A stretch of 64,000 nt of DNA from Eutreptiella sp. 'Long Island Sound 2002' (Eukaryota; Euglenozoa; Euglenophyceae; Eutreptiales; Eutreptiaceae): NCBI GenBank assembly GCA_964036045.1, contig OZ038391.1, positions 37,237,833 through 37,301,832 of the forward strand, written 5' to 3'. The position numbers were made by a program, and so were the translations under genes. The notes under the pieces are model-generated. The model did not search any database. It had not been told where the DNA came from and saw nothing but the letters and a program-made list of their open reading frames with translations. Positions 33,039-44,010 of the stretch are shown here, piece by piece. Every line of letters begins with the position of its first letter. Positions within the stretch are counted from its first letter, which is position 1.

Positions 33039-35540
33039 GGGGTTCTGAAATTCGAACAGGCCGCCCCCCTTGCGTCACACACATGGCGCATGCACACGTT
33101 TCCCTCTTCTATGCCTTGGCCACATTTGCGGTGATGCATTCTGGGGAACAGCAGACCAGAAGCCCCCTGACCCACACATCTCTCCTGGCTTTTCAGCAAC
33201 TGCGGACAACGGCGGCCCCACATTTGATGCCACAGCTCTATGTGCTTCGCTGGCTGCGCTGTCAAGATGTGGTGGGCATCATTGGAAACTGATCGCCAGC
33301 CCTCACCTCAGGTTCCGCACACTCGTTTCCTCATCTTCATGGGGCTCCTACACTCCACCCCAGAAGGCTTCACTACATCTGTTGTCAAACTTGATGGTCT
33401 GAAAGTAACACAGGTTCCAGAGACGAACCTTTGCATGATGTAAAACGATGGAATACCTGCCCATGCTGGTTATCAAAGTAGACAAGCTGCCCATGCTGGT
33501 TATCAAAATAGACATGATCCAAATCAAGGGCTGTGCGGTCCGTTGAAAATGAAAAAGGCACTTTGCTGCACACATCATCACATCCTGCCGAGTAATTGGT
33601 GGCTGACACTCATCCGCATGTTCTGTGCTGCAGTTTGCAGAATGAATGATGGCAGAAAGCCAAGAATTTCCAAACCATCCGGGCCATTGGTTTGGGAGAG
33701 CTGTTTGCTTCAACCAATCAGTTCAGGTTGGACCGCACTCAAAGCGACCGCCCTCCCTTCCTCCGCCAATGCGTAGTTTCGCGCGCTCAATCGTGGCCAC
33801 CGTGCACAGCAGTCAATTGCACGATTGGCCAGAACACAGTGGCCGTTGCTCCTTGTGAACCGTCCATCGGCAGCCATCAGACCCTCAGGTGCATGGGTCC
33901 GGAAGAAGAACCGCGCATTAGGTGGTGCTCGGCAACCAGGAGGATGAGCATACCGTCGCCAATGCACTCGGCCTTCCTCCACCAGATAAGTTCGGTGGAG
34001 AAGAGGCGGGAGTGGGTTGTATTATAAGGTCCAAGACCCACAAACACACGTCCCCATGGGGGCGTAGATGGTGTACAGAGCCCCCCCTCCCAGCACCCGG
34101 AAAAGATTGTCAACTGGTTGGTGGGGCGGGGTTGGAAGGAAATCATATCATGGAGCATAGCCCATAGGCTCGACAACTACCCCCCCCCCTCCATCCAGGC
34201 TTTCCATGTGGATCGCCAGGCGATCGCGGCTATTGTCCCACCGGCACAACAATAGGCTCCCCCTCATGATCGAGCGCTGTGTCAACACTGGGGCGGAGGG
34301 TAGTCCCGCAGCTTTGTTTTCATGCCCCCCCTCCTCCAATGATAGATGCCCTGTAGCTCGGTACCACAGCGATTCAGGGGTCAGCCTCATGTACACTACT
34401 GCGTCGGGTATGAGGTCTACGAAGGGGAGCAGGAGAGGGGGCGCGGCAGGGCAAGCCTTCGGCGTGAGCAACCATGCAGCCCCCCACAGAGCACATAACG
34501 CCTTTTCTTCTTGGGATGTGGGAGGCAGAACTGCGAGCTTGCCACGCCACAGTGGGTGCGCTGTTGATGTCCAAGTTTCACTGGGGGCCCACGGGGTCTG
34601 GTACGTGCACTGTGGGCACGTGCCTCAGCGTCGTAGGCCTGTACACCTGAACAGGGGGTCCAAATGGCATCTCCGGGTTGGGTGGCGCTTTAGTGGTGAT
34701 GGCTTTTGTGTCGTTGGGTGTCGGAGTGGGAAGACGGTGTTTTCACAGGCACTTGTCGTGGGTTGTTGTGCAGATGTGGACGAGGAGGTCGGCCGTGGGC
34801 CAACGGGCGGGGGGGCGACCTTCTTTGCAACACCTGCTGAGTCTCGCAGGGCTTGTTGTGGTGCGCAGGAAGTGGTGCGAGGCGCCCACGGAAGGGCCGT
34901 CAGACGCGGTCCTACTGCCACCCACCCCCCCAACTACCCCCCACTATCTCCCGAAACTCGGAGGGGGGGGGGGGGGTTCGCGCCAGTACACACTTGCCAT
35001 GGTTTGACAGAGGGGGGGGGGGGGTTGTCGGGCACCTCCGAACAGTTGGGTATGCGCCTAAATGCAGGCACGGGTTGCCAAGGAGGCGGGCTGGTGTACA
35101 TGTGACCCCCCAGCAATGCAGTACAGAAAGACGGGACCCACGGGCCCTGGGGCCGTGGAACGCCGTCTGTGCCGACCCCCACCCCACGACTGTACTACGG
35201 TGCACAGCACGAGACCCTCAGGCGGGGGGGCCTGCAGGACAGGCTGGACGGATGGGCAGGGTCAGGGGACCCGTGGGCAGAGGTGGTGGGGAACCATCAA
35301 CCGGCATTTAACAACCACCAACAGCCATCAGTCCGAGCGCGAGGGCCGCGGGGCGGGTTGCAACGGCCGGCGGTCCATCGCCAACCCCCCGGCTGTTGGC
35401 CAACCGCCACTGGCTTCCCTGGCTGCGTCCCGCAGGCCCGCGTAATATACGTGGACAGCACCCTCTCACGTTAACCTCCGGCCTCAGCACACCACACCAT
35501 TGCCCTGGAGCGCGCTGTCGCGCACCCGACACACGCAAGG
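33039..35540. other. No recognised gene; one 30-bp tandem duplication
   Basis: Many short overlapping frames on both strands, none with a motif I trust. CTGCCCATGCTGGTTATCAA heads two adjacent 30-bp copies at 33461 and 33491. Around 33900-34030 on the minus strand a stretch (ELIWWRKAECIGDGMLIL) faintly recalls a DDE transposase but is too short to call. G/C runs at 34180, 34962 and 35011 interrupt all frames. Confidence 0.4.
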
Positions 35541-35878
35541 GGCAGGGATGTATTGGAAGAGAGGAGGGGGGGGTTCTGGCTGCCCCCCTCCTCCTGGGGT
35601 CCCCCAAGGTAGATGGCGCCGAAAGCACCGAAGCAAAAAATTTGGTGGTTCTCATTGTTTATTGGTGTGCAATGTCCTGGTAGCCCCAACCCCTGGAAGG
35701 GGAGGAGGGGGGGGGGGGTGACCTATTTAAAAACCAGACCAATGCAAACCAGAAGTAATGCACTCCACAGCAAGGCATAAATGCATGTTTCTTCTCTATA
35801 CCAAACCTGGTTGGGGAGGAGGTGGGGGGGGGACCCCTCCTCCGGGGTCCCCCGCCGTTCTAATACGTCCCTGCGCAG
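35541..35878. mobile_element. Candidate MITE 1 (GCAGGGATGTATTGGAA ends)
   Basis: Left end GCAGGGATGTATTGGAA (about 35543) and the reverse complement of the right end, GCAGGGACGTATTAGAA (35860-35876), match at 15 of 17 positions. The interior shares a block around GGCGCCGAAAGCACCG (35612) with the next element (GGCACCGAAGGTGCCGGAGC, 36587). No coding capacity. I could not define a target duplication. Confidence 0.55.
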
Positions 35879-36489
35879 GAACACATAACCGGCAGTCTAC
35901 ATCGGGCACAGGATGCAGAGAGCCGTTGGTGCAATCCCTTTGCCGAACCCTCGTTTTGTACGACGAGCCCAAGGCCCGTTCCAGCCCACCGGAGACACAA
36001 CGGCAGACCCCCCAGCCCCCGGTGTGTGGCCATCTGCAGTCCCCAACCTGTCAGGGCATACCCCCACCGTCTCCGAGACACAGGGCGTCATGCGTGACGC
36101 GTGCACACCACCGGGCGCACTGTGCGGTCAGGGCCGTCGTTCCGCCGGAATTGCGAGCCTCAGCGGGAGGGAGGGTGGTGGGGAAGGGGGGGAGGGGGGC
36201 GGTCTGCACCCTGTCGAAGGGGGGCGTGCGATACCGAACTCCCCGGACTCGGGGCGTCCCTGCCCCAAACAGGCACATGCCGTGACCCCCGCCGTGGGCT
36301 CCGATCAGGATCGGCCTCCAGTCCGCAGGCATCCGTCACCCCCGATCACCGCCCGTCGCCCGCATTCCGTCTGGCCCTCGAGGGGGGGGATGGGGGGGCA
36401 AGGGGAAGAAGACCGCCCTGCCTCAACTCCCACAGGCTCCAAGGGCATGGCATGGGCAGGACCCTGCACCAGACCATAAATTCCGCTGC

Positions 36490-36718
36490 CCAAGGCTGTA
36501 TTGGAAGAGAGGGGGGGGGGGCTTGAGTGGTGGGGGGAGGGGGGAGGGGGTCTGGCCGGGGGGGTCTGGCCGGGGGTTGTCAATGGTATGGCACCGAAGG
36601 TGCCGGAGCAAAATTTTTGTGGTTTTTGTTGTCTTGTCAGCCCCAAACAGTGGAGGGCGAGGAGGGGGGGGGGGGGGCTCCTCCTCTGGTTGTCAGCCAT
36701 TCTAATACAGCCCTGCCC
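36490..36718. mobile_element. Candidate MITE 2, same family
   Basis: Left end AAGGCTGTATTGGAAGAGAG (about 36493) faces right end ATTCTAATACAGCCCTGCCC (about 36699-36718). The outer inverted repeat is about 14 bp. The interior has the shared GGCACCGAAGGTGCCGGAGC block. It is shorter than candidate 1. 35880-36489 between them is GC-rich and without a recognised gene. Confidence 0.5.
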
Positions 36719-36719
36719 C

Positions 36720-37904
36720 CGCTCCCTCACCCCCCCCCCCTCACGGGACCTGCCACACCGCGGGACCGTGCCCTACCGACTCCTGCGCCGAGCGCCGCGG
36801 GGGCCGGTCGCACACTCGAGGGCGGGATGCAGGTCCTGGGCCCCGGGGGTGACGGGGACGGGGATAACCGTGTGGCCCAGCCGGACCGTCCTGGGCCCCT
36901 GTCCAGGCCCACGCCCTCCACCGAGTCCCACCTCCAGTGCCCCCCGCCGCGCTGCGGCATCCCCCCGTCCCCCACGGGGGGCGGGGGGGTTCGACGGGGC
37001 GGTCCCACGTCACCCCCCCAGCCCCCTCCCCCCCGAATGGACCGCGGGGACTGCCGCTCTCGGGCGCCCCGCAAGCCCAGAGGGACACTGCAACGGGACG
37101 GTGCCGGGCCCGTGATACGAGCGGCTGGAAATCGGGGGGGGGGGATGGCGAAGGAGGGGCTTCTGAAGACTGCATTGCATTGGTATACACAACGGCACTC
37201 AGACCCACGCCCCATACAGCCCAAAGAGGCACCGCACACACCCCGTCCCAGGGCCCCGCCCGCTGTTTCACGGCGCAGTGCACTCCAGCGGCAGCAGCAC
37301 GTGGCTTTTGCTGTGGTGCAGTCTCTGCAGTCGCGCGTCACACCGGACGGGGACGGCGTCGTTGCCTGGGGCGCCTTCAGTGACCCCAGACCCACGGGGT
37401 CTCGGACCGTTGCGCGCCGCCTGCCATCCATGGCACCATCAGCCCCTTCGCAGTCTGTTGGCATGGCAGACCCTGCGCAACGTGCCGGTGCCTTGCTCTC
37501 CGGTGAATGCACGTTCCCCTCCATCTTCTTTCGCGCCAGGCACCACCCCCCGCCCCCCCGGCCATCCCCTCAACAATGTCCCACACAGCGGGGGCGGCAC
37601 CCCACTTCCTGGGGAAACAAAAAGACGAGGAGGGGAGAGCAGAGGGAGAAGGAACAGAGACAGAGGGGGGGGGGGGGACAAGGGGACGGGGGAGGCAAAA
37701 AAACACCAAAACACGCTACCAAGAGTTGTCGCTGCTGCCAATGTGGGGTACGGGCCGCACCGGCCTCCAGTCCTCCCGCTCCGGGCAGTGCAGGGCCATG
37801 GCCGCGCAGGCGCTGTGCCCTTCACGGGAGGGGCTTTGTACGAGCATGGGATAGGGCAGTGGTGGGGGATGGATGAGAGGAAAGGGGGAGAGAGGGAGGG
37901 GGGG
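36720..37904. other. GC-rich sequence without a supported gene
   Basis: Frames of up to 449 codons are open on both strands at once, as expected from extreme GC content with few AT-rich stops. The translations are Pro/Gly/Arg-rich with no motif. I see no reason to call a gene. Confidence 0.5.
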
Positions 37905-38405
37905 GGGGGGGCGTATCTAACGGCGTGCCAGGCGGCAGGTCACAGGGGGGGGGGGGCGTATCTAACGGCGTGCCAAGCGGCAGGTCGCAAAGGGGGGGGG
38001 GGCGTATCTAACGGCGTGCCAGGCGGCAGGTCGCAGGGGGGGGGGGGCGTATCTAACGGCGTGCCAGGCGGCAGGTCGCGGGGGGGGGGCGTATCTAACG
38101 GCGTGCCAGGCGGCAGGTTGCGGGGGGGGGGGCGTATCTAACGGCGTGCCAGGCGGCAGGTCGCAAGGGGGGGGGGGCGTATCTAACGGCGTGCCAGGCG
38201 GCAGCTCGCAGGGGGGGGGGGGGGGCGTATCTAACGGCGTGCCAGGCGGCAGGTTGCGGGGGGGGGGGGCGTATCTAACGGCGTGCCAGGCGGCAGCTCG
38301 TAGGGGGGGGGGGGGGGGGGCGTATCTAACGGCGTGCCAGGCGGCAGGTCACAGGGGGGGGGGGGGCGTATCTAACGGCGTGCCAGGCGGCAGGTCGCAG
38401 GGGGC
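37905..38405 (+). repeat. 44-bp G-rich minisatellite, block 1 (about 11 units)
   Basis: Unit: GCGTATCTAACGGCGTGCCA, GGCGGCAGGTCGCA, then a G run of 8-15. The period varies from 42 to 51 only through the G run; the rest is nearly invariant. Block 2 at 42405-43765 has the same strand and unit. Confidence 0.95.
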
Positions 38406-38774
38406 TTTGGGCTTTGGGCTTGTCTTCCCGATCCGAAGAGGGCCTTAGGGGCCCACGGAGTGCCGCTCATTGGGGAAGTTCGGCTCAGGCGCGCCTCACT
38501 CACCCCCACACCATGCGGCCTGGGAGCGGGGCATACACCTCCTAGTGCGGTCGTGCGTGTGCCGGTGCAGGCCGGGGGGTAGGTAGAGGGCGCGCGAGCG
38601 CTGGGGGGGGGGGGGGTAGAGAAGGGGGGACGGAGAAGGGAAGCCTGGTAATTTCGGGGCCCCGGTCCCCCTGTTTGGCGCCGTCAAGTCCTCCCCTACC
38701 GCTCGGGGGAGGATGCCCCGCCTGGAAAGAAAGACACGGGGAGCAGAAAGCACCGTCGGAGCGCCGACTGACAT

Positions 38775-38844
38775 GCCAGGAGGGGGACTGCACCCAGGAC
38801 ACGCCATGCGGCAGTGTACTGAGATACCGCTGGGCCACACGGCC
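38775..38844 (-). tRNA. tRNA-like copy 1 (degenerate B box)
   Basis: On the minus strand: A-box-like TGGCCCAGCGGT followed about 40 bases later by a B box that has decayed to GGTGCAGTCC. It belongs to the family of eight copies; the best preserved are at 39713-39783 and 41744-41814. Probably a SINE-like pseudogene. Confidence 0.5.
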
Positions 38845-39169
38845 AGCGATCTGCATGGAGGGCCAGGGGCATAGGGCTGGTGCAGGGGAGGGGCGAGGTT
38901 GGTCTGCCAGAGCGGCCGTGGGCCGCCCATTACCCTGCACAAGGGGTGAATGGTGGGAGCATGAGGTTTGAGAAGGTAGGGCCTCGCGCTCAAGTGCTGT
39001 GCTTTGGGGGGGGGGCAGAGGAGGGGGGGGACCACCTGCCGGGTACTTTTGGGGCCCCGGTTCCCCTGGTTGGCGACGTCAAGTCCTCCCCTACCGCCCG
39101 GGGGAGGATGCTCCGCCTGGAAAGGAAGAAACCGGGAGCAGAAAGCACCGTCGGAGCGCCGACTGACAT

Positions 39170-39240
39170 GCCAGGAGGGGGACTCGCACCCAGGACACGC
39201 CATGCGGCAGTGTACTGAGATACCGCTGGGCCACACGGCC
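39170..39240 (-). tRNA. tRNA-like copy 2
   Basis: Same 71-nt sequence with B box GGTGCGAGTCC, one change from the consensus GGTTCGANTCC. The A-box-like TGGCCCAGCGGT is intact. Confidence 0.5.
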
Positions 39241-39712
39241 AGCGATCTGCATGGAGGGCCAGGGGCATAGGGCTGGTGCAGGGGAGGGGCGAGGTTGGCC
39301 TTCCAGAGCGGCCGTGGGCCGCCCATTACCCTGCACAAGGGGTGAATGGTGGGAGCATGGGGTTTGAGAAGGTAGGGCCTCTCGTGCAAGTGCTGGGCTT
39401 TGGGGGGGGGCAGAGGAGGGGGGGGACCACCTGCCGGGTACTTTTGGGGCCCCGGTTCCCCTGGTTGGTGACGTCAAGTCCTCCCCTACCGCCCGGGGGA
39501 GGATGCTCCGCGTGGAAAGAAAGAAGCACGAAGAGAGAGGCTGGGTCGCCGGCGGACGTGCATGGAGGGTGATAGGGGAGGGACAGCACCGTCGGATCGC
39601 CGGCGGACGTGCTGGGAGGGAGGCTAGTAGGGGACAGCACCGTCGGATCGCCGGCGGACGTGCTGGTAGGGTGGCCAGGAGGTGACAGCACCGTCGGAGC
39701 GCCGACTGACAT

Positions 39713-39783
39713 GCCAGGAGGGGGATTCGAACCCAGGACACGCCATGCGGCAGTGTACTGAGATACCGCTGGGCCACACGGCC
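39713..39783 (-). tRNA. tRNA-like copy 3 (intact A and B boxes)
   Basis: The minus strand carries TGGCCCAGCGGT (A-box consensus TRGCNNAGYNGG with one mismatch) and GGTTCGAATCC (perfect B box). Length and spacing suit a tRNA. The acceptor and T stems pair only partly in my hand fold, and no anticodon could be fixed, so a Pol III-competent tRNA-derived repeat is likelier than a functional tRNA. Confidence 0.55.
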
Positions 39784-40110
39784 AGCGAGCTGCATGGAGG
39801 GCCAGGGGCATAGGGCTGGTGCAGGGGAGGGGCGAGGTTGTTCTGCCAGAGCGGCCGTGGGGCCGCCCATTACTGTGTACAAGGGGTGTAATGGTGGGAG
39901 CATGGGGTTTGAGAAGGTAGGGCCTCTCGCGCAAGTGCTGGGCTATGGGGGGGGGGCAGAGGAGGGGGGGGACCACCTGCCGGGTACTTTCGGGGCCCCG
40001 GTTCCCCTGGTTGGCGACGTCAAGTCCTCCCCTACCGCTCGGGGGAGGATGCTCCGCCTGGAAAGGAAGAAACGGGGAGCAGAAAGCACCGTCGGAGCGC
40101 CGACTGACAT

Positions 40111-40181
40111 GCCAGGAGGGGGATTCGAACCTAGGACACGCCATGCGGCGGTGTGCTGAGATGCCGCTGGGCCACACGGCC
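40111..40181 (-). tRNA. tRNA-like copy 4
   Basis: Perfect B box GGTTCGAATCC; A-box-like region intact with a few substitutions (GATGCCGC variant in the D-arm). Same unit context as copy 3. Confidence 0.55.
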
Positions 40182-40513
40182 AGCGATCTGCATGGAGGGC
40201 CAGGGGTACAGGGTTGGTGTAGGGGAGGGGCGAGGTTGGCCTTCCAGAGCGGCCGTGGGGCCGCCCATTACTGTGTACAAGGGGTGTAATGGTGGGAGCA
40301 CGGGGTTCGAGAAGGTAGGGCCTCTCGCGCAAGTGTTGGGCTTGGGCTTTGGGGGGGGGCAGAGGAGGGGGGGGACCACCTGCCGGGTACTTTTGGGGCC
40401 CCGGTTCCCCTGGTTGGCGACGTCAAGTCCTCCCCTACCGCCCGGGGGAGGATGCTCCGCCTGGAAAGGAAGAAACGGGGAGCAGAAAGCACCGTCGGAG
40501 CGCCGACTGACAT

Positions 40514-40584
40514 GCCAGGAGGAGGATTCGAACCTAGGACACGCCATGCGGCAGTGTACTGAGATACCGCTGGGCCACACGGCC
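40514..40584 (-). tRNA. tRNA-like copy 5
   Basis: Perfect B box and the A-box-like TGGCCCAGCGGT. One change in the 3' end region (GGAGGAGG on the plus strand). Confidence 0.55.
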
Positions 40585-41123
40585 AGCGATCTGTACGGAG
40601 GGCCAGGGGTACAGGGTTGGTGCAGGGGAGGGGCGAGGTTGGTCTGCCAGGGCGGCCGTGGGGCCGACCAGTGCGCTGTACAAGGGAGGAAATGGTGGGA
40701 GCGAGGGGTTTGAGAAGGTAGGGCCTCTCGTGCAAGTGCTGGGCTTTGGGGGGGGGGGGGGGCAGAGGGTTCCCCTGGTAGGTGACGTCAAGTCCTCCCC
40801 TACCGCCCGGGGGAGGATGCTCCGCCTGGAAAGAAAGAAGCAGGAGGAGAGAGAGGTCGCCGGCGGACGTGCATGGAGGGTGGCCCGGTGGGGACAGCAC
40901 CGTCGGATCGCCGGCGGACGTGCTGGGGAGGAGGAGGGCAGGGCTGGGGGGTGGGGTGCGGCGGGGCGGGGGGTGGGGGGTACACTTGGTGTGGCAGTGG
41001 TGCGTCTGCCCCTCACAGGCTGCACCTCTGACCCCAGGGGGCAAGCGTTGGGCTTTGGGGGGGGGGGGCAGAGGAGGGGGGGAAACTGGGAGCAGAAAGC
41101 ACCGTCGGAGCGCCGACCGACAT

Positions 41124-41194
41124 GCCAGGAGGGGGATTCGAACCCAGGACACGTCAGGCGGCAGTGCACTGAGTTACAGCTGGGCCACACGGCC
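41124..41194 (-). tRNA. tRNA-like copy 6
   Basis: Perfect B box. The D-arm variant TGGCCCAGCTGTAACTCAG distinguishes copies 6-8 from 1-5, and these three sit in the shorter, roughly 300-bp units. Confidence 0.55.
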
Positions 41195-41442
41195 AGGGAT
41201 CAGTATGGGGGGCCAGGGATCAGTATGGGGGGCCAGGGGTATAGGGTTGGTGCAGGGGAGGGGCGAGGTTGGTCCGCCAGAGCGGCCGTGGGGCCGCCCA
41301 TTACTCTGTACAAGGGGTGAAATGGTGGGAGCATGGGGTTTGAGAAGGTAGGGCCTCTCGCGCAAGCGTGGGGCTTTGGGGGGGGGGCAGAGGAGGGGGG
41401 GAAATTGGGAGCAGAAAGCACCGTCGGAGCGCCGACTGACAT

Positions 41443-41513
41443 GCCAGGAGGGGGATCCGAACCCAGGACACGCCATGCGGCAGTGTACTGGGTTACAGCT
41501 GGGCCACACGGCC
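41443..41513 (-). tRNA. tRNA-like copy 7
   Basis: As copy 6 but B box GGTTCGGATCC (still matching GGTTCGANTCC except one base). Confidence 0.5.
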
Positions 41514-41743
41514 AGGGATCAGCATGGGGGGCCAGGGGTATAGGGTTGGTGCAGGGGAGGGGCGAGGTTGGTCTGCCAGAGCGGCTGTGGGGCCGCCCAT
41601 TACTCTGTACAGGGGGTGAAATGGTGGGAGCATGGGGTCTGAGAAGGTAGGGCCCCTCGCGCAAGCGTGGGGCTTTGAGGGGGGGGGGCAGAGGAGGGGG
41701 GGAAATTGGGAGCAGAAAGCACCGTCGGAGCGCCGACTGACAT

Positions 41744-41814
41744 GCCAGGAGGGGGATTCAAACCCAGGACACGCCATGCGGCAGTGCACTGAGTTACAGC
41801 TGGGCCACACGGCC
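41744..41814 (-). tRNA. tRNA-like copy 8
   Basis: As copy 6, with B box GGTTTGAATCC (one mismatch). Last full unit before the array degenerates at about 41940. Confidence 0.5.
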
Positions 41815-42404
41815 TGGGATCAGTATGGGGGGCCAGGGGTATAGGGTTGGTGCAGGGGAGGGGCGGGGTTGGTCCGCCAGAGCGGCCGTGGGGCTGCCCA
41901 GTACGCCGTGCAAGGGGGGAAACGGTGGGAGCGAGGGGTTTTAGGAGGTAGGGCCCCTCTTGCAAGTGTTGGGCTTTGAAGGGGGGCAGAGGAGGGGGGG
42001 GACCACCTGCCGGGCACTTTCGGGGCCCCTGGTTCCCCTAGTTGGCGACGTCAAGTCCTCCCCTACCGCCCGGGGGAGGATGCTCCGCCTGGAAAGAAAG
42101 AAGCAGGGAGGAGAGAGGCTGGGTCGCCGGCGGACGTGCCTGGAGGGAGATGGGGGAGGGACAACACCGTCGGATCGCCGGCAGACGTGCTGGGAGGGAG
42201 GCCAGGAGGGGGCAGCACCGTCGGATCGCCGGCGGACGTGCTCGGGAGGAGGAGGGCATGGCTGGGGGGTGGGGTGCGGCGGGGCGGGGGGGGGGGGTAC
42301 ACTTGGTGTGGCAGTGGGGCGTCTGCCCCTCACAGGCTGCACCTCTGACCCCAGGGGGCGCCCGGGGCGGGTGGCGGCAGTGGCCGGCCTGACTCGGGCA
42401 GGTC

Positions 42405-43765
42405 GCAGGGGGGGGGGGGGCGTATCTAACGGCGTGCCAGGCGGCAGGTCGCAGGAGGGGGGGGCTTATCTAACGGCGTGCCAGGCGGCAGCTCGCAGGG
42501 GGGGGGGGGGCGTATCTAACGGCGTGCCAGGCGGCAGGTCACAGGGGGGGGGGCGTATCTAACGGCGTGCCAGGCGGCAGGTCGCTGGGGGGGGGGCATA
42601 TCTAACGGCGTGCCAGGCGGCAGCTCGCAGGGGGGGGGGGCGTATCTAACGGCGTGCCAGGCGGCAGGTCGCAGGAGGGGGGGGGGCGTATCTAACGGCG
42701 TGCCAGGCGGCCGGTTGCAGGGGGGGGGGGCGTATCTAACGGCGTGCCAGGCGGCAGGTCGCGGGGGGGGGGGTGTATCTAACGGCGTGCCAGGCGGCAG
42801 GTCACGGGGGGGGCGTATCTAACGGCGTGCCAGGCGGCAGCTCGCAGGGGGGGGGGGTATCTAACGGCGTGCCAGGCGGCAGGTCGCAAGGGGGGGGGGG
42901 GGCGTATCTAACGGCGTGCCAGGCGGCAGGTCGCAGGAGGGGGGGGGGCGTATCTAACGGCGTGCCAGGCGGCAGCTCGCAGGGGGGGGGGGGGCGTATC
43001 TAACGGCGTGCCAGGCGGCAGGTCGCAGGGGGGGGGGGCGTATCTAACGGCGTGCTAGGCGGCAGGTCACGGGGGGGGGCGTATCTAACGGCGTGCCAGT
43101 CGGCAGCTCGCAGGGGGGGGGGGGGGTATCTAACGGCGTGCCAGGCGGCAGGTCGCAAGGGGGGGGGGGGGCGTATCTAACGGCGTGCCAGGCGGCAGGT
43201 CGCAGGAGGGGGGGGGGGCGTATCTAACGGCGTGCCAGGCGGCAGCTCGCAGGGGGGGGGGGGGCGTATCTAACGGCGTGCCAGGCGGCAGGTCACAAGG
43301 GGGGGGGGGCATATCTAACGGCGTGACAGGCGGCAGGTCGCAGGAGGGGGGGGGGGGCGTATCTAACGGCGTGCCAGGCGGCAGGTTGCAGGGGGGGGGG
43401 GCGTATCTAACGGCGTGCCAGGCGGCAGGCCGCAGGGGGGGGGGTGTATCTAACGGCGTGCCAGGCGGCAGGTCACAGGGGGGGGGGGCGTATCTAACGG
43501 CGTGCCAGGCGGCAGGTCGCAGGGGGGGGGGGGCATATCTAACGGCGTGCCAGGCGGTAGGTCACAGGGGGGGGGGGGCGTATCTAACGGCGTGCCAGGC
43601 GGCAGGTTGCAGGAGGGGGGGGGGGGCGTATGTAACGGCGTGCCAGGCGGCAGCTCGCAGGGGGGGGGGGGGGCGTATCTAACGGCGTGCCAGGCGGCAG
43701 GTCGCAGGGGGGGGCGGGCGTATCTAACGGCGTGCCAGGCGGCAGGTCGCAGGGGGGGGGGGGGC
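42405..43765 (+). repeat. 44-bp G-rich minisatellite, block 2 (about 30 units)
   Basis: Same unit and strand as 37905-38405. Variant sub-patterns (GGTCGCAGG, AGCTCGCAGG, GGTCACAGG) recur in groups; for example the run at 42840-43070 is repeated at about 43075-43300, showing block duplication. It ends in a perfect 24-bp palindrome at 43759-43782. Confidence 0.95.
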
Positions 43766-43782
43766 GTGGGCCCACGCCCCCC
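43759..43782. other. Perfect 24-bp palindrome at the satellite edge
   Basis: Centred between 43770 and 43771 with core CGTGGGCCCACG extended by six G on the left and six C on the right. It marks the exact end of the 44-bp array. Confidence 0.9.
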
Positions 43783-43951
43783 GAAGTGCAAAGGCGGGTG
43801 CAGCCCGGACCCTTGGCATCTGCAGCCCCCAACACGTCGGCCTTGGGCATGATATGGGCCAAGGCAGCCCTTTGGCTCCGAGGCCCGGGACGTCGTCCAC
43901 GACCCCTTCGTTGGACGGCTGCGGCGGCCCCCAGCGGTGAGCGGAGGGTGT

Positions 43952-44010
<59 letters not shown>

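Larger units (their letters stand above)
38640..42380 (+). repeat. Tandem array of about 300-545-bp units, each carrying a tRNA-like 71-mer
   Basis: The landmark GGTTTGAGAAGGTAGGGCC (with variants) recurs near 38965, 39361, 39906, 40306, 40710, 41337, 41637 and 41937. Longer units contain an extra block (GACGTCAAGTCCTCCCC, GGGGGAGGATGCTCCGC) and in three places a nested, about 50-bp repeat (CACCGTCGGATCGCCGGCGG; 39580-39700, 40900-40935, 42165-42245). The last three full units lack the extra block. The array is bracketed by the two blocks of the 44-bp minisatellite. Confidence 0.9.

Noticed and set aside
33877-34176. Possible second DDE_Tnp_4 fragment (ELIWWRKAECIGDGMLIL)
   Set aside because: Only one short, ambiguous segment; neighbouring frames do not supply the expected following block.
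34206-35105. 299-codon plus-strand ORF
   Set aside because: No recognisable domain, opposite-strand frames equally open, long G runs inside.
36527-37876. 449-codon plus-strand ORF
   Set aside because: Extreme GC content keeps both strands open; Pro/Gly/Arg-rich translation without motifs, crossed by homopolymer G/C runs.
38775-41814. Eight functional tRNA genes
   Set aside because: Boxes are good but acceptor and T stems pair poorly by hand and no anticodon could be fixed; reported as tRNA-like only.
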